Shown here: positions 16,933 to 26,629 of the stretch, piece after piece | Numbering within the stretch: the first letter of the stretch is position 1 | Layout of the letters: each line of letters begins with the position of its first letter | From: Mesorhizobium sp. | GTDB lineage: Bacteria > Pseudomonadota > Alphaproteobacteria > Rhizobiales > Rhizobiaceae | NCBI GenBank assembly: GCA_004017535.1 | Contig: SAJS01000006.1 | Location: 62,001-126,000 of the forward strand | DNA: 64,000 nt | Direction of reading: 5' to 3' | Made by a program: the position numbers and the translations under genes | Notes under the pieces: model-generated | Database searches by the model: none | Seen by the model: the letters and a program-made list of their open reading frames with translations, nothing else | Told to the model about the DNA's origin: nothing

Positions 16933-18240
16933 TCAACTTCGCAAATGATCGCGGAATGTGAGACCCTTGTAGTCCGTTCGGAAGATTCCTCGGCGTTGAA
17001 GTTCCGGGACGACGCCGTCCACGAACTGCACATAGGACGATGGGGTAAGTGAAGGACATACGATAAAACCGTCACAGGCTTCGCCTTCGAACAAATCCTG
17101 CATATGGTCCGCAACCGTTTTTGGTGTTCCCACAAGTTGTGGGTTCATTTGGCTGACACCCCAGGCCCGGCCAGCATCTCGGAGCGTCTTGCCCTCCGAC
17201 CCCTGCAATATGACGTCGAGCATTCCCCGTGGCCCTTGCGTGATCTCCATGTCCTCCAGCGGTTTGTCGAGAGGATAGTTAGACAGATCGACGCCGATAG
17301 AGTTCGAGATCCCGGCGACGCCAAGCTCTGGGCTGACTAGCGAATTGAGATAATCCGCCTTTTCGCGCGCAATTGTCTCGGTTTCCCCGATGATAACGTC
17401 GACGGACGGGAGGATGGCGCAATGAGAAGGGTCCCGGCCATGCTTGACAACCCTGCTCTTAACGTCGTCGTAAAACGCCTTCATGTGCTTCTTGCTGGAG
17501 TGTATGGCGAAAATGACTTCTGCCCATCTACCTGCAAACTCCCGACCCCGGTCCGAGGCGCCGGCTTGCATAATCACCGGCGAACCCTGCGGGCAACGTG
17601 GTGTGGTGAGTGGGCCGCGGGTGCTGACGTACTTCCCGCGATAGTTTACGTGATGAACTTTCGAGGGATCGGCGTAGATCGCATTTTCCCGATCGAGGAT
17701 GAAGGCGTCGGCCTCCCAACTGTCCCAGAGAGCATGAGTTGCTTCGAGTACCTCGTCTCCTTGGTCGTACCTAAGCGACTTTTCCAGAAGCCTTTCGAAG
17801 CCGAAATTCTTTGCTTCATTGTCGTTGGCGGAGGTCACAACATTCCATCCGGCCCTGCCACCGCTGATATGGTCCAGGCTCGCGAACGCCTTTGCGATAT
17901 GGAACGGCGGGTACAAGGACGTCGACATCGTTGCAGCAAGGCCCAGTCGCGAGGTGACACGTGCGATCGTGGCTAACAGTTGCATTGGATCGAGTAGCCA
18001 GGTTTGCCCAGGCTGGTGCAAATTCGCGTTGAAATTACCGCCAAAAACTTCCTCGATCATCTGGACGTCGACGAAGAACATGCCGTCAAATTTTCCCCTC
18101 TCTAGGATGCGCGCTATGTTCTCATAACGCTGGGGGTCTAGCGCGTCCAAAGCGTCACTTTCGAAGTGCCGCCATGACCCGTTGTGGTGCCAAGTTGGCG
18201 TTGCGCAGCAATAGCCGATCAGATGCATCTCTTTCGCCAT
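16933..18240 (-). CDS. LLM-class flavin-dependent monooxygenase (NtaA/SnaA/DszA family), copy 1
   Basis: 435 residues from ATG 18240, preceded by GGAGGAG; an upstream extension to 18294 is unlikely. It belongs to the FMNH2-dependent bacterial-luciferase-like monooxygenases related to nitrilotriacetate monooxygenase A and dibenzothiophene-sulfone monooxygenase. Visible family blocks are RYENIARILERGKFDGMFF, RLGLAATMSTSLYPPFHIA, DHISGGRAGWNVVTS, SPVIMQAGASDRGREFA and DGFIVCPSLTP. Such enzymes need a separate flavin reductase; a candidate is at 53463-53999. A close paralogue is at 52138-53451. An IclR-type motif lies 73 nt upstream. They typically cleave C-N or C-S bonds oxidatively; the substrate here is unknown. 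Confidence 0.93.
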   Translation of the reverse strand: MAKEMHLIGYCCATPTWHHNGSWRHFESDALDALDPQRYENIARILERGKFDGMFFVDVQMIEEVFGGNFNANLHQPGQTWLLDPMQLLATIARVTSRLGLAATMSTSLYPPFHIAKAFASLDHISGGRAGWNVVTSANDNEAKNFGFERLLEKSLRYDQGDEVLEATHALWDSWEADAFILDRENAIYADPSKVHHVNYRGKYVSTRGPLTTPRCPQGSPVIMQAGASDRGREFAGRWAEVIFAIHSSKKHMKAFYDDVKSRVVKHGRDPSHCAILPSVDVIIGETETIAREKADYLNSLVSPELGVAGISNSIGVDLSNYPLDKPLEDMEITQGPRGMLDVILQGSEGKTLRDAGRAWGVSQMNPQLVGTPKTVADHMQDLFEGEACDGFIVCPSLTPSSYVQFVDGVVPELQRRGIFRTDYKGLTFRDHLRS

Positions 18241-18313
18241 GGCTCTCCTCCATTTCAACACGGACAGCGATTGTGCCACCGTACCGGCAAGCACGAATAA
18301 GGCAAGGAGAAAT

Positions 18314-18328
18314 CAAAATTTAATTCCG
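18314..18328. promoter_or_regulatory. IclR-type 15-bp motif, site 1
   Basis: CAAAATTTAATTCCG, a partial match to TGRAATTNARTTYCR with one good half-site. It is upstream of the monooxygenase that starts at 18240. The rest of 18241-18726 holds no supported gene. Confidence 0.45.
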
Positions 18329-18726
18329 ATTTCAGAACCTGATTGTCGCCCGCGGCGCTCGGCTCTGCCCTCGTAGGCAGAAGCTAGTCGAATTTGCTTC
18401 GTGCCCACCACATTCGTCGGGTGCCCTACGGCCAAACGCTTCTGTGGGAGTTGCGCAGGCGGATGGAATAACAGGTGGGCTCTGCGAGCGGCTGTCGACG
18501 CCGGCGCCGAATTCGGCATAAAGGCCGTTGGCGATCGCGCGTCGAAAGCCCTTCGGACAAAAGCCCGGACTTCCGCTTCATTGATACGTTGATCGGGCCC
18601 CGCACACCTGCCCATCTTGCGAATGTTTCTCTCAACAGATCATGGGTCCGCCGGTTAACGCCCGCCTTGCTCATGACACCTGAACCCCAGGAGCACAGTG
18701 CTCGGACCACCGCGGCAGGGGCGGCA

Positions 18727-19581
18727 TTAATAGATTAGCTCGCCCCGCTCTTCCGCCTGCTCTGCCGCCTGCGCTAGACCTTCCAATTTCAGACGTCTTT
18801 TGTGTTCGCGCCGCCGACCGATCTCGTATGTGACACCGCCCGCGACAGCTATCAGGATCATGATAACGGCTAGGGCGTTTATCTGGGGCGTCACCCCAAT
18901 TCGCACCTGAGACGCAATGTAAATCGTGACGGTCTCGGCATTCCCCCGGGCGAACAGTGGCACGTTAAATGCCTCCAAAGCCTGCAGGAACGCGATCATG
19001 GCGCCTACGGCAATCGCCGGACGAAGATGTGGGAGCATGACCATGGTCAAGACTTGCCAGTTGGTCGCCCCCAAATCGAGCGCAGCGTCTTCGAGCGCGC
19101 GGTCGAAGCTTTGCAAGCGCGCCAGCACTAGCAGCATGACAAATGCCGATATGATTGAGGACACTCCGAGCGTGGTCATGAAAATGCCAGCTGGCACGTT
19201 CACGCCTCGCCAGAAGATCAGTGTCGAGATGCCCACCACCGCTGCCGGCGTCAGGATAGGAGCGGTCATGAGCGCATACAGCAAGGCTCTGGACTTGCCC
19301 TTCGTGTTATTCAAAACGATCGCTGCGGCCGTGCCGATCGGGACGGAGAGCAAAGTCACTCCCACGGCGAGCATAAGTGTATTCCAAACGGCGACGAGGA
19401 GCTGGCGGTTCTCCGCCATTTGCGTAAACCAGTGAAGGGTCGATGCCTTCCAAGGCCACACAGACGGAAATCGCGTATCGTTGAACGCCGCCCCTCCTAC
19501 AATCAGCAGGGGAAGCAGTAGGAAGCCTATGAATAGGGCGACATACCCTACCATCAAATAGTGCGAGTAGGAGCGCTTCAT
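18727..19581 (-). CDS. ABC transporter permease, PotC-like (system A)
   Basis: 284 residues, about six hydrophobic helices. The EAA loop that docks on the ATPase reads EDAALDLGATNWQVLTMVMLP (about residues 180-200). A charged C-terminal tail (RRREHKRRLK, then EQAEERGELIY) is longer than usual. It is the last gene of a four-gene reverse-strand operon (binding protein, ATPase, permease, permease) of the spermidine/putrescine type, 8 bp after the other permease. Transported ligand probably an amine or a small charged compound; this is inferred from family only. Confidence 0.92.
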   Translation of the reverse strand: MKRSYSHYLMVGYVALFIGFLLLPLLIVGGAAFNDTRFPSVWPWKASTLHWFTQMAENRQLLVAVWNTLMLAVGVTLLSVPIGTAAAIVLNNTKGKSRALLYALMTAPILTPAAVVGISTLIFWRGVNVPAGIFMTTLGVSSIISAFVMLLVLARLQSFDRALEDAALDLGATNWQVLTMVMLPHLRPAIAVGAMIAFLQALEAFNVPLFARGNAETVTIYIASQVRIGVTPQINALAVIMILIAVAGGVTYEIGRRREHKRRLKLEGLAQAAEQAEERGELIY

Positions 19582-19589
19582 TCCAGAGC

Positions 19590-20501
19590 CTAACGGGTGA
19601 TGTCGGCGAGATTAACGCGGAAGAGTTTCATGACCAAGGACACAAACAAGAGACAGACAAGCAAAAGCAGGAATGCGTAAGCAGCCGCCGAATTCCAATC
19701 CTGCCCTTCGAACATTGAGCGGATAATTATCTCCGTAAACCACCGAGAATTCGGTGACCCAAGCAGCGTTGGTACTAGAACGGAGCCAACGGCAAACATG
19801 AAGACCATTGTAGCACCTGAACTTATCCCTGGTTTGGCGTGCGGCATGATGACATTGAGATGAGCTTGCCAGCTGCGCGCGCCAAGATCCTTTGCTGCCT
19901 CAATTTGATTATTATCCAGGGCAGTCAAGCTATTGTAGATAGGGAAAAACATGAAAAGAATATAAGTGTACACCATCCCTATGATTATGCCGTTGTAGCC
20001 GGAGAGCCAGCGCACTTTAGATAAGCCCACCGCGTCAAGCAGTGCGTTCAACGGGCCCTGGTAAGCCAGGATTATGAACCATGCAAAGGTCCTGAGCATT
20101 TCGCTGACAAAAAGCGGGATAGCCAGCATTAAGAAAAGCGTTGGAATCTGCGCCGGCGCCGCCTTCTTCGCCAAAAAATAGGCTGCCGGATACGCCAGTG
20201 CGAAACAGATAATAGTCACGCCGCAGCTGTAGAACACCGTGATAAGGAACACTTGAACAGCGATGGGAACCATAAGCCCTAGGAACTCACTGCTCGCACT
20301 CATATCAAACAATGACAGGTAGTTTGCCAACGTATATCGGTCGGAAGGCCCGCCGATCTCGCTGACAGGCAAGTAAAGCCGGAAGGATTTCTCAATCATT
20401 ACGGAGTAAGGCACCCATACCAAGGCAAGCAGCCAGAACGCCGTCAACGTAACCAGAATCGCGGACAGCCCCCAGCCGTAACGGCGAACGAAATCACTCA
20501 T
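19590..20501 (-). CDS. ABC transporter permease, PotB-like (system A)
   Basis: 303 residues from ATG 20501, which has CAGGAG about 8 nt upstream; the in-frame start at 20528 would overlap the ATPase stop. About six membrane helices, with EAA loop IEAAKDLGARSWQAHLNVIMP. It pairs with the PotC-like subunit to form the membrane channel of the importer. Confidence 0.92.
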   Translation of the reverse strand: MSDFVRRYGWGLSAILVTLTAFWLLALVWVPYSVMIEKSFRLYLPVSEIGGPSDRYTLANYLSLFDMSASSEFLGLMVPIAVQVFLITVFYSCGVTIICFALAYPAAYFLAKKAAPAQIPTLFLMLAIPLFVSEMLRTFAWFIILAYQGPLNALLDAVGLSKVRWLSGYNGIIIGMVYTYILFMFFPIYNSLTALDNNQIEAAKDLGARSWQAHLNVIMPHAKPGISSGATMVFMFAVGSVLVPTLLGSPNSRWFTEIIIRSMFEGQDWNSAAAYAFLLLLVCLLFVSLVMKLFRVNLADITR

Positions 20502-20524
20502 GGTCCGAACTCCTGTTGGCGAGC

Positions 20525-21613
20525 TCACTCGACCTTCAGAACCTTCGCGGCATCGGCCGCAAATGTGAATTTGATCTGCTCGCCAACCGACGGCAGCATC
20601 AGGCCTGGTCGGTTCGTGAACTGGGATGTCAGATGGGCGCCGCTTTCCGTTCGCCCGATGACACTGACCACATTGCCTTCGAATATCACGCTGTTCACGA
20701 CGACAGGCAGAGTGTTGACCTGCTCATCACCTATCTTGATCGTTTCTGGGCGGATGTACACTTTCGTTCGAGCTGCGTTTGTCAGATCCGGGCCTGCCAC
20801 GCAGGCAATCGCACCGTCCGCTGTCACGAAGCACGGCTGGCTTCTGTCGAGCTGTTGTATACGTCCCTCCAGGATGGAATTCTCGCCCACAAACGACGCG
20901 ACAAATCCGTTGACTGGATCGTTGTAAATTCGTTCGGGAGTGTCCACCTGCTGCAGGCGTCCCTTGGACATCACACCAACGCGATCCGACATTGCCAAGG
21001 CTTCATTCTGGTCGTGAGTGATGTAGATGAATGTTACCTTCGTGCGCTCCTGAATGGCCCGCAGTTCGCTACGCATATGTTGACGAAGCTTCAGGTCGAG
21101 TGCCGATAAAGGCTCGTCCAGCAACATCACCTTGGGCTCGACAGCCAAGGCGCGCGCAATCGCGATCCTTTGCTTCTGACCGCCGGACAATTGCGCTATC
21201 ATCTTGTGGGCTGCATCAGGAAGGTCGACTATCCGCAGCAAATCCTCCGCGCGACGTCGACGTTCCGCCTTATCGATCCCTCTCACTTTGAGACCGAATG
21301 AGATGTTCTCCCAAACATTCATCAGCGGAAACAGCGCGAGATTCTGGAAGATAAGAGCCGTTGGTCGCTTGTTCGGACCAATTCCTCTCATGGGACGTCC
21401 GCCGATACTAATGCTGCCCTCCGTCGGTTCGAGGAAGCCGGAAATCGCACGGAGAATTGTCGTCTTGCCGCATCCGGAGGGCCCGAGGAAGGAGAAGAAC
21501 TCTCCTGGGCGAATATCAACCGACACGTTATCCACTGCTCTGAATCGCCCAAAGTCCACGCTGACTCGGCTGATCTCGACCCCCTCACTCATATCTTCTT
21601 GTCCGAACTCCAT
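20525..21613 (-). CDS. ABC transporter ATP-binding protein, PotA-like (system A)
   Basis: 362 residues. Walker A GPSGCGKTT, Q-loop FQNLALFP, signature LSGGQKQRIAIARA, Walker B VMLLDEPLSALD and switch His in YITHDQNEA are all intact. A C-terminal TOBE domain (about 280-360) follows, as in PotA/FbpC. An in-frame ATG at 21592 is an alternative start. A strong terminator-like hairpin separates it from the binding-protein gene, so it probably is expressed at a lower level by readthrough. Confidence 0.93.
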   Translation of the reverse strand: MEFGQEDMSEGVEISRVSVDFGRFRAVDNVSVDIRPGEFFSFLGPSGCGKTTILRAISGFLEPTEGSISIGGRPMRGIGPNKRPTALIFQNLALFPLMNVWENISFGLKVRGIDKAERRRRAEDLLRIVDLPDAAHKMIAQLSGGQKQRIAIARALAVEPKVMLLDEPLSALDLKLRQHMRSELRAIQERTKVTFIYITHDQNEALAMSDRVGVMSKGRLQQVDTPERIYNDPVNGFVASFVGENSILEGRIQQLDRSQPCFVTADGAIACVAGPDLTNAARTKVYIRPETIKIGDEQVNTLPVVVNSVIFEGNVVSVIGRTESGAHLTSQFTNRPGLMLPSVGEQIKFTFAADAAKVLKVE

Positions 21614-21641
21614 GCCGCCATCGCGTCTGAATTAAGAAAAT

Positions 21642-21669
21642 TTGGGCACCCTTGGAGTTGAGTGCCCAA
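21642..21669 (-). terminator. Terminator-like hairpin between binding protein and ATPase (system A)
   Basis: TTGGGCAC and GTGCCCAA form a perfect 8-bp stem with a 12-nt loop, followed on the reverse strand by AAATTTTCTT. It lies just after the binding-protein stop and before the ATPase gene and looks like a partial intrinsic terminator. Confidence 0.65.
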
Positions 21670-21688
21670 TAGCTCATCATGCCGTCTT

Positions 21689-22819
21689 TCACGCGGAACG
21701 GAAGCGATCCGAGTATTCGCCGCGCAGTTTGACAAACCAAGGCTCCTGAGCCGGCCACCACCACATCTTGGCAACGGCCTCTGGAGGATAGGCCTTGACG
21801 CTGAAGTCCTTGAACGGACCCGTTAGCAGGTCGATCGATCCAGCGGCGCTAGAAAGTCCTTGGTTCGCAACGCCCCAGCGCACACCGTTTTTCGGCCGGG
21901 AAATCCACCTTAGATACTCGTAGGCCTGGTCGACATTCTTGGCGCCCTTCGTAAGGACGTAGCCTTGGTTCCATCCGAAAGCTCCCTCCTTCGGAGTGAC
22001 CCAGCGTACGTTGGTACCTTGGTCGGCAAGCGAACGCCCGATCGACTCCCAAACCAAACCCACCCGGCAGCCGTTGGTGGCGAAGGCGCCGATGCCCTCG
22101 TTGTCGTTCGTCCAGAACTGCGCGACGTTCTTTTTGTGCTTCACCGCTTCTGCGAGGATGACGTCGTACACAGCCCTCATCGACGCCTCGTCCTTGTAGG
22201 CGTCGAGATAGGGTTTGGGCAACTTTCCCTCAGCTTCCATGATCCGACCTAGCGCCGCAAGCCCGGAATAGGGCCGTAGCGTGACCTGGCCTTCGAACTT
22301 CGGGTCGAAAAGATCCGCAAGGCTTGCCGAGCCGAATTCATGGCCCTCGACGTCGCTCGCGTAAGCCATGCCCTCGCCGCCCCATAGCGCCGACATATAG
22401 TAGAGCTTGCCGCCCACATAGGCGCTATCGCCTTCGACAGTCCCGGGCATGCCTTTGGAAGTGTTGGTGAGTTCCAATTTGGCAGGATCGAGCGGCTGCA
22501 CGATCCCACTGGCGGGATAGACCGGCAGGTTGGTTATGGTAGCCTCGACCAAGTCCAGTTCGCCGGGGTTGGCCAGCTTCGCCTGCGCGAGGATGCTGTC
22601 GGAGTCAGGTTGGCCGATTTCATTCACCGTGATGCCGGTGTCTGCCTTGAACGCGTCGAAGACGTCCTTGTGCAAGGGAAAACCGGCATAGGTGAGAAGA
22701 TTGAGCTCACCTGAGGACGCCAGCGCTTTGGAAGAAATGATAGCGGGGGCGGCGAGAAACGCACCCGTCGCTGCCGCGCCTTTGAGTACGCTGCGTCTGT
22801 TTACGATTAGGTTCTTCAT
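21689..22819 (-). CDS. ABC transporter substrate-binding protein, polyamine type (system A)
   Basis: 376 residues from ATG 22819 with GGAG upstream; the open frame to 22942 has no export signal at its start. The N-terminus NRRSVLKGAAATGAFLAAP is Tat-like (twin Arg followed by a hydrophobic stretch). The mature part is a PotD/PotF-like type II binding fold (ELNLLTYAGFPLHKDVFDAF; WGGEGMAYASD; VGLVWESIGRSLADQG). It is the first gene of the system A operon. An IclR-type motif is about 280 nt upstream, shared with the divergent GMC gene. Confidence 0.9.
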   Translation of the reverse strand: MKNLIVNRRSVLKGAAATGAFLAAPAIISSKALASSGELNLLTYAGFPLHKDVFDAFKADTGITVNEIGQPDSDSILAQAKLANPGELDLVEATITNLPVYPASGIVQPLDPAKLELTNTSKGMPGTVEGDSAYVGGKLYYMSALWGGEGMAYASDVEGHEFGSASLADLFDPKFEGQVTLRPYSGLAALGRIMEAEGKLPKPYLDAYKDEASMRAVYDVILAEAVKHKKNVAQFWTNDNEGIGAFATNGCRVGLVWESIGRSLADQGTNVRWVTPKEGAFGWNQGYVLTKGAKNVDQAYEYLRWISRPKNGVRWGVANQGLSSAAGSIDLLTGPFKDFSVKAYPPEAVAKMWWWPAQEPWFVKLRGEYSDRFRSA

Positions 22820-23099
22820 TGTTGCTCCATCCTCTGTTGAGTTCATTCCGTTTGCTCGCTGATCGGCACTTTGCCCTCGCGCAGCTTTGGTGGACTGGTC
22901 GGACCGGGTTGGCGTTCTCGGCATGACTGGCGGTGGAACCACAACGATCGGCTCCTAGATTGAACCGGCCGTCATTGATCGCGCGCCGCGGCAGGATTGT
23001 CTGGAACTCGATCCCATTGTTGCGACCCCGCTGCGTTCTGTTTCGTTATTGTGCAGCACCTAATGCTTGCCACAAGCGCGAGATCGTGGCAATCATTTT

Positions 23100-23114
23100 C
23101 GGAATATAATTCTA
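23100..23114. promoter_or_regulatory. IclR-type 15-bp motif, site 2
   Basis: CGGAATATAATTCTA. It lies in the 517-bp divergent gap (22820-23336) between transporter system A and a GMC oxidoreductase and could serve both. No gene is supported in this gap. Confidence 0.55.
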
Positions 23115-23336
23115 TAAATTCTCGAGCGATTGCGATGCTGCGACAGCGTCCGGCACTTCGATCGGCTTCGTATTTGGAGTGCTGATAGCGTGAGGCTACC
23201 TGCAGTCTGGGCGCTGTCGGATGCAGTGAGGCAGATCGCGGGGCGTCACCAGCTACAACCGCATCGATGGTTTTAGTCGCCCATTTTACTGCGGCCATGA
23301 CTGGCTGCTGTTAAATGGCCTTCGGAGGATGCGGTC

Positions 23337-24941
23337 ATAAACGAAACCTACGACATCATAGTCGCTGGCGCTGGCTCGGCCGGTTGCGTGCTTGCAAACT
23401 TGCTCTCCGAGAATCCCGGCACCAGAGTGCTGCTTCTTGAGGCCGGTGGGAGCGATTGGAATCCGCTGGTGTCGGTTCCCCTTGGCGCACGCAAGCTGCT
23501 CGACTGGGGTTGGTATCAATGGAACGACCAGTCAGAACCGGATCCAGGCTTGAATGGGCGTCGGCAACAGGTGCCGCACGGCAAGCTCATAGGTGGAACC
23601 TCTTCGATCAACTTCATGGCGCATGTGCGCGGGCACCCCCACGACTACGCCAACTGGGTCAGGTGCGGCGCAACGAGCTGGAGCTACGAGGCCGTGCTGC
23701 CATTTTTCCGTCGAAGCGAGCGCTGGCTACTCGGGGCGGATGCGTGGCGTGGGGCCGAAGGACACGTCAGCGTGGAACCGTCGGCATTGCGTGACCCCAT
23801 CGCACAAAGCTGGTTCGCGGCAATCGACGCCTCCGGCCAGGGCAGAACGACCGACTACAATGGAGAGAGCCCTGAGGGTTTCGGTCCAATGCAATATTCT
23901 GTGGATCACGGTCGCAGAAGTTCTGCTGCCTCGGCATACCTGAAACCGGCGCTATCCCGTCCAAACTTGCGGCTGATAAAACGGGCTACCGTCACTCGAG
24001 TGTTGTTCGACGGGCGGCGGGCTGTGGGCGTCGAGTACATGCGGGCCGGTCGGAATGTGCAAGCGTTATGTTCCGACCGCCTCGTTCTCTCGATGGGGGC
24101 GATCAATACCCCGCAAGTCCTTATGCTGTCCGGGGTCGGGCCCGCCAGTCATTTGAAGGAGGTTGGGATCGATCCGGTTCTCGATCTCCCGGTTGGCAAG
24201 AATCTGGAGGATCATCTCGGCTACTTCCTGGAATGGGAAAGGCGCGACCTCGATCCGTTTCACGCATCGCTTAGGCTCGATCGAATAGCCATCAATATGA
24301 TGCGGGCATACCTGTTTCGCACAGGGCCCGCAGCGCATCTCCCAGGGTCGATTGGCGGCTTCATTCGATCGTCCCCCGACTTTGTCGCGCCCGATCTTCA
24401 GTTTCTCATTCCATTCATTAGCCCTAGTGCGAATGTTTGGCTGCCGTTCCAAAATGTGCGGACCCAGGCTGAGTTTGCCGTCAAGGTCCAACTCACATCG
24501 CAACGGAGCAGGGGAGAGGTCAAACTCGCTTCTGCCGATTTCCGTACTCGGCCTCAGATCGTCTACAATTCGCTTTCGGATGATCACGATTTAAAGGTGC
24601 TGCGAGCGGGCTTCAGGATCGCCCAAGATCTTGGTAATTCCCCAGCGCTGGCAGCCTTTAGAAAAGCCCCGAGAAACCCTGACCGGGTGCTTGACCATGA
24701 CAAGGACATCGACAGCTTCATTCGATCCACGGCAATTCAGCAGTATCATCCAGCCAGCACGTGCGCGATGGGAGGTGACAGTCGAGCTGTCCTCACGAAC
24801 GAATTGAAGGTCCGCGGAACGGCCAACCTGTTCGTAGTTGATGCCTCTGCCATGCCCCGTCTCATTTCTGGCAATCCCAACATCGTGATCATTATGATGG
24901 CCGCGCGTGCTGTCGACCTTTGGAAACAGATGCCCACTTAG
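23337..24941 (+). CDS. GMC-family FAD oxidoreductase, copy 1 (non-standard start codon)
   Basis: About 534 residues, choline/alcohol dehydrogenase-like. The FAD motif GAGSAG, signature PHGKLIGGTSSINFMAHVRG, second signature GAINTPQVLMLSGVGPASHL, active-site His in QQYHPASTC and Asn in SGNPN are all present. The reading frame opens after a stop at 23298 with no ATG, GTG or TTG before the FAD motif. The first standard start (GTG 23388) would remove GAGSAG. The alignment to the paralogue at 33347-34942 (MAETFDTVIVGAG) puts the start at the ATA codon 23337, which has a perfect GGAGG 8 nt upstream. It therefore uses AUA, or the gene has an ATG-to-ATA change. It oxidises an alcohol to an aldehyde; the substrate is unknown. 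Confidence 0.88.
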   Translation: MNETYDIIVAGAGSAGCVLANLLSENPGTRVLLLEAGGSDWNPLVSVPLGARKLLDWGWYQWNDQSEPDPGLNGRRQQVPHGKLIGGTSSINFMAHVRGHPHDYANWVRCGATSWSYEAVLPFFRRSERWLLGADAWRGAEGHVSVEPSALRDPIAQSWFAAIDASGQGRTTDYNGESPEGFGPMQYSVDHGRRSSAASAYLKPALSRPNLRLIKRATVTRVLFDGRRAVGVEYMRAGRNVQALCSDRLVLSMGAINTPQVLMLSGVGPASHLKEVGIDPVLDLPVGKNLEDHLGYFLEWERRDLDPFHASLRLDRIAINMMRAYLFRTGPAAHLPGSIGGFIRSSPDFVAPDLQFLIPFISPSANVWLPFQNVRTQAEFAVKVQLTSQRSRGEVKLASADFRTRPQIVYNSLSDDHDLKVLRAGFRIAQDLGNSPALAAFRKAPRNPDRVLDHDKDIDSFIRSTAIQQYHPASTCAMGGDSRAVLTNELKVRGTANLFVVDASAMPRLISGNPNIVIIMMAARAVDLWKQMPT

Positions 24942-25279
24942 GAGAAGGACTGGTTGACGGAGACCCGCACGCGGTCAGCGGTTGTCGCACCAGCTGTGAC
25001 GCACAGGCTCCAGTCGATCGCCCCTGTGATGCTGAAGCGAAGACACGTGTTGCCTACCGTTATTCGACTCGTACCCTGCGGAGTGGTCATGCAGGCCAGC
25101 TCGAACAGGGATGGCCAGCGACTGTCTGATGTGTTGTGAGCATCCCAATGAGGGAGGCGACCCATATCCAGCAGTTGACGGGTTACGGAGTGCAAATTGG
25201 ACGGACGATGCGATTACAGTGTCCTGCACCCGGTTGTACGATTCTGGCAGGGGAGGGAAGCTTCCCCTGAGCGTGTGAG
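24942..25279. other. 338-bp convergent intergenic region
   Basis: It lies between the converging ends of the GMC gene and the amine-oxidase-like gene. Only short shadow frames are present; no gene, repeat or clear terminator was recognised. Confidence 0.4.
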
Positions 25280-26584
25280 CTAAGCGCCGCGCAGAGCTCG
25301 GTCGGCGGCCCGTTGGCCGCTGCGGATGCCACTTTCCATGTGAATGCTGTCGTAGTCGGTGCCGGCGAAAGAGACCCCTTTCAGCCGTTCCGCGCTTGCT
25401 TTAAAATCCAGCACCTTGCGGTGCATTCCAGGTTCGTAACGGGCGAGGCCCCAGTGGTGCCGAACCACCTGCGCCTCTTCGATCGCGGCGGGGAATTCGG
25501 GGAAGAAATCCTCCAGGTCTTTCTTCGCAAGTTCGATCAACTCCGTGTCGGAGCGGCCAAACAGCTCGACGACTGCAGGAAATGCCGGCCACGCTGAGAT
25601 GAGGCCTTTGCCGCTTGGCACAAGATAGGGCGTCTTAGCAGCGTGGTTCACCGCCATGTTGAAGGTCGCCTCGCGATACCCATGGCCCATATAGGCGTAG
25701 GCCTCACTTTTGACTGGTCGGTCCAAGAAGAAGAAAACCAGTGGCATCGGCGTATGCGTGAAATTAGATAGGAAACTCTTTTGATACTGAAATTCCTCCG
25801 GCAAAGCAGAACCCGCTGCTCCGGCCGTGCATGCCAAGATCACGTGCTTTGCTTTCAAGGCCCTGCCGTCCTCGAGGAGGACGCCGTCGACCGACCCTGA
25901 GGTTGTCAGAACAGACTGGACGCGGCTTCCGTATTCAATCCGCAAGTCCTGCGCCATGCGCTGCGGAAGCGACGCAATACCTCCCCGCAGCCCCAGAATT
26001 TTGGTCGTCATCCGAAGGCGCAGCCCGTTGACGATGTAGTACATGCTGATCTTGTCGGGTTTGGAATTCGCCATGGCCCAAGACATCGGTCGCAGCACGA
26101 AATCGGTGAAATTCCGTCCGGCCCAGCGCAGCTCCTCGGCGGCGCTGACATTGTCGTATTCCGGGATATCCGTACTGAGCTCAAACTGAGAAAAGGGCTT
26201 TGCGTAGGTGAAGTATTGGGTCCAGAATCGAGCGAGATCCAAGCTGCCACGAACGCCGATGATTCGAGCGAGATCCATGTTGCTGCCTGATATGCGTGGG
26301 CGCCCTAGGCGATCCAGATATTGCAACTTGCGGCCTGTGGGCATGACATCCCCGGTCATTCCATAGTTGGCAATGAGGCCCAGCATCTCGGTATAGTTTG
26401 AATGGAGGCCTTGCGCTCCAGCCTCTGCCCGGTCACCATTTCTGCGGATGATACGGGTGATGCGGCCGCCCGGTCGTTCAGTGGCTTCCAACACGAGAAC
26501 CTTTTGCCCCGCGCGCTGCAATTTGATTGCGGCGGTTAGACCGGCAATCCCTGAACCAACGACGATGGTATCGAAACCGGACAC
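25280..26584 (-). CDS. FAD-dependent amine-oxidase-family protein, copy 1
   Basis: 434 residues from GTG 26584, supported by GAGGAG 8 nt upstream; the TTG at 26590 is too close to that site. N-terminal FAD motif GSGIAG (10-15), LVLEATERPGGRITRI, and a C-terminal FAGTDYDSIHMESGIRSGQRAA segment define the flavin monoamine oxidase / phytoene-desaturase superfamily. Residues 40-75 (RAEAGAQGLHSNYTEMLGLI) are nearly the same as in the paralogue at 34987-36291, which has exactly the same length. No signal peptide. It may oxidise an amine or a C-C bond. An IclR-type motif lies 30 nt upstream. Confidence 0.9.
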   Translation of the reverse strand: MSGFDTIVVGSGIAGLTAAIKLQRAGQKVLVLEATERPGGRITRIIRRNGDRAEAGAQGLHSNYTEMLGLIANYGMTGDVMPTGRKLQYLDRLGRPRISGSNMDLARIIGVRGSLDLARFWTQYFTYAKPFSQFELSTDIPEYDNVSAAEELRWAGRNFTDFVLRPMSWAMANSKPDKISMYYIVNGLRLRMTTKILGLRGGIASLPQRMAQDLRIEYGSRVQSVLTTSGSVDGVLLEDGRALKAKHVILACTAGAAGSALPEEFQYQKSFLSNFTHTPMPLVFFFLDRPVKSEAYAYMGHGYREATFNMAVNHAAKTPYLVPSGKGLISAWPAFPAVVELFGRSDTELIELAKKDLEDFFPEFPAAIEEAQVVRHHWGLARYEPGMHRKVLDFKASAERLKGVSFAGTDYDSIHMESGIRSGQRAADRALRGA

Positions 26585-26614
26585 TCGCAAGGCTCCTCAC
26601 GTACGGACACGAAG

Positions 26615-26629
26615 TGGAATTTAGTTCCA
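26615..26629. promoter_or_regulatory. IclR-type 15-bp motif, site 3 (best palindrome)
   Basis: TGGAATTTAGTTCCA, a near-perfect inverted repeat (TGGAA-N5-TTCCA). It fits the TGGAAATNATTTCCA consensus I recall for E. coli IclR. It is 30 nt upstream of the amine-oxidase-like gene and also in front of the divergent DAO gene. Confidence 0.65.
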
